This document shows, piece by piece, positions 63,235 to 64,000 of a DNA stretch of 64,000 bases. The stretch spans positions 1 to 64,000 of the forward strand of contig JASIAM010000127.1 in assembly GCA_030041985.1 (NCBI GenBank), given 5' to 3'. The notes below the pieces were generated by a model. The model did not search any database. It saw only the letters and a list, made by a program, of their open reading frames with translations, and had not been told where the DNA came from. Within the stretch, counting starts at the first letter, position 1; every line of letters begins with the position of its first letter. This DNA is from Bryobacteraceae bacterium (GTDB lineage: Bacteria > Acidobacteriota > Terriglobia > Bryobacterales > Bryobacteraceae). Position numbers and translations under genes: made by a program.

Positions 63235-64000
63235 GTGGAAGCGAGCGTCCGCGTACGCAAAACGGGCATTTGGGTGGCTATTTTGGCCGTCCTCACAACG
63301 GCCGGCGGGCTGATATTTGTTACCGCAAACCGCGTCGGATTAGTGCGATCCCTCACGGGCGTGGTGCTCATCCAAAATGCCGATCCGGCCAAGCAGGCGC
63401 CGGTTGCCAATGTGAAAGTTACACTGTCCGCCCGCACCGGTTCGGCCGAGGCAATCACAGACGTTTCCGGCCTTTTTCACATCACTCTGCGGGAAGGGGT
63501 ATGGCGCGGCGAGACCATCAAGCTATCGTTCGAGCGCGATGGTTACCTTCCAGTCCGGCAAACACAGCGGGCCTACAATAGTCAGCTCGATGTCGTCCGC
63601 CTGTCACCCCAGACAGCCCTGGTTACCCCAGTCAGTGCTCAGCCGGAAGCGGCGCTGTCCGACATTCGTGTGCGTTATCTCGCCAAGGGCGCCACCACCA
63701 CGGAAGTTGGCAGTCTGGTGCGCACTTTCCAGGTAGTGAACCGCGGCGACGTACCCTGCGACGGTCAGTTGCCCTGTTCGCCCGATGGTAAATGGAAGGC
63801 CGCTATGGGTGGTCTGAAAGTGGACGCGGGAGAGAACCAGGAGTTCCGCAACACCCGTGTATCCTGCATTGCCGGCCCCTGCCCCTTCACCCACATCGAC
63901 ACCGATGGTTTCTCTCAGGGCGGAAGAATCATTAATGTGTCCGTACGCGACTGGTCCGACACCACGACCTTTCTGGTGGAAGCGGAAGTTATGCGGACCG
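63235..64000 (+). CDS. Membrane-anchored protein with carboxypeptidase-regulatory-like domain (partial)
   Basis: The frame runs from GTG 63235 (AAAGG just before it) to the end of the window without a stop, 255 codons. An N-terminal signal anchor ('GIWVAILAVLTTAGGLIFV') is followed by a beta-sandwich with 'APVANVKVTLSARTGS' and 'DVSGLFHITLREG', which resembles a carboxypeptidase-regulatory-like or Big-type fold. Its start lies only 35 bp from the divergent glucoamylase gene. 'CIAGPCPF' and 'CDGQLPC' could be disulfide pairs. The 3' end is outside the window. Function unknown. Confidence 0.6.
   Translation, partial: MEASVRVRKTGIWVAILAVLTTAGGLIFVTANRVGLVRSLTGVVLIQNADPAKQAPVANVKVTLSARTGSAEAITDVSGLFHITLREGVWRGETIKLSFERDGYLPVRQTQRAYNSQLDVVRLSPQTALVTPVSAQPEAALSDIRVRYLAKGATTTEVGSLVRTFQVVNRGDVPCDGQLPCSPDGKWKAAMGGLKVDAGENQEFRNTRVSCIAGPCPFTHIDTDGFSQGGRIINVSVRDWSDTTTFLVEAEVMRT

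Overview
The window looks like chromosomal DNA of an Acidobacteriota member, most likely the Bryobacter/Solibacter lineage. This is inferred from gene content: a VWFA-related protein of the acidobacterial type, a secreted protein of the TIGR03437 type, two very large Oar-like TonB-dependent receptors with an N-terminal carboxypeptidase-regulatory domain, moderately high GC, and dispersed TCAGTT/AACTGA intergenic repeats. No ribosomal RNA, CRISPR array, transposase or intact prophage was seen.

Layout. 1-11 kb is housekeeping: tRNA-Glu(CTC), a secreted TPR protein, a truncated MFS remnant coupled to a glycosyltransferase, acetate kinase, and a minus-strand run of guaB, ridA, a cation/proton antiporter, a class V aminotransferase and an MFS transporter. 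11-21 kb carries a secreted tail-fibre-like protein, an orphan Wzt-like ABC ATPase, a DUF167 protein, a VWFA protein, an S24 (LexA-like) protein without a DNA-binding domain translationally coupled to mutY, a TIGR03437 protein with a CxxCH motif, and xseA. 21-28 kb is an FAD protein followed by a likely peptide-use operon (TonB receptor, M19 dipeptidase, M24 peptidase). 28-38 kb holds a redoxin protein, a second TonB receptor preceded by a receptor remnant and two promoter candidates, a divergent argininosuccinate lyase, glutaredoxin/thioredoxin/peroxiredoxin genes and an aminotransferase.

The most striking region is 38.4-52.1 kb on the minus strand. Twelve genes are packed with junctions from -10 to +5 bp: five radical SAM proteins with N-terminal cobalamin-binding-like regions, one short SPASM-type radical SAM protein, four methyltransferases, a TRZ/ATZ-like amidohydrolase and a flavin-reductase-like protein. 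This is the architecture of a biosynthetic operon, but no NRPS, PKS, terpene synthase or obvious precursor peptide is visible, so the product is unknown.

Divergent from it, 52.2-63.2 kb is an exopolysaccharide locus: a sugar-phosphate transferase, two O-antigen ligase/polymerase-like proteins, two glycosyltransferases, a Wzz-like chain-length protein and a glucoamylase-domain protein. Embedded in it is a sigma factor / HPr-kinase-like / nucleotidyltransferase trio. The window ends inside a membrane-anchored protein with a carboxypeptidase-regulatory-like domain.

All functional calls come from reading motifs by eye; no database search was run.
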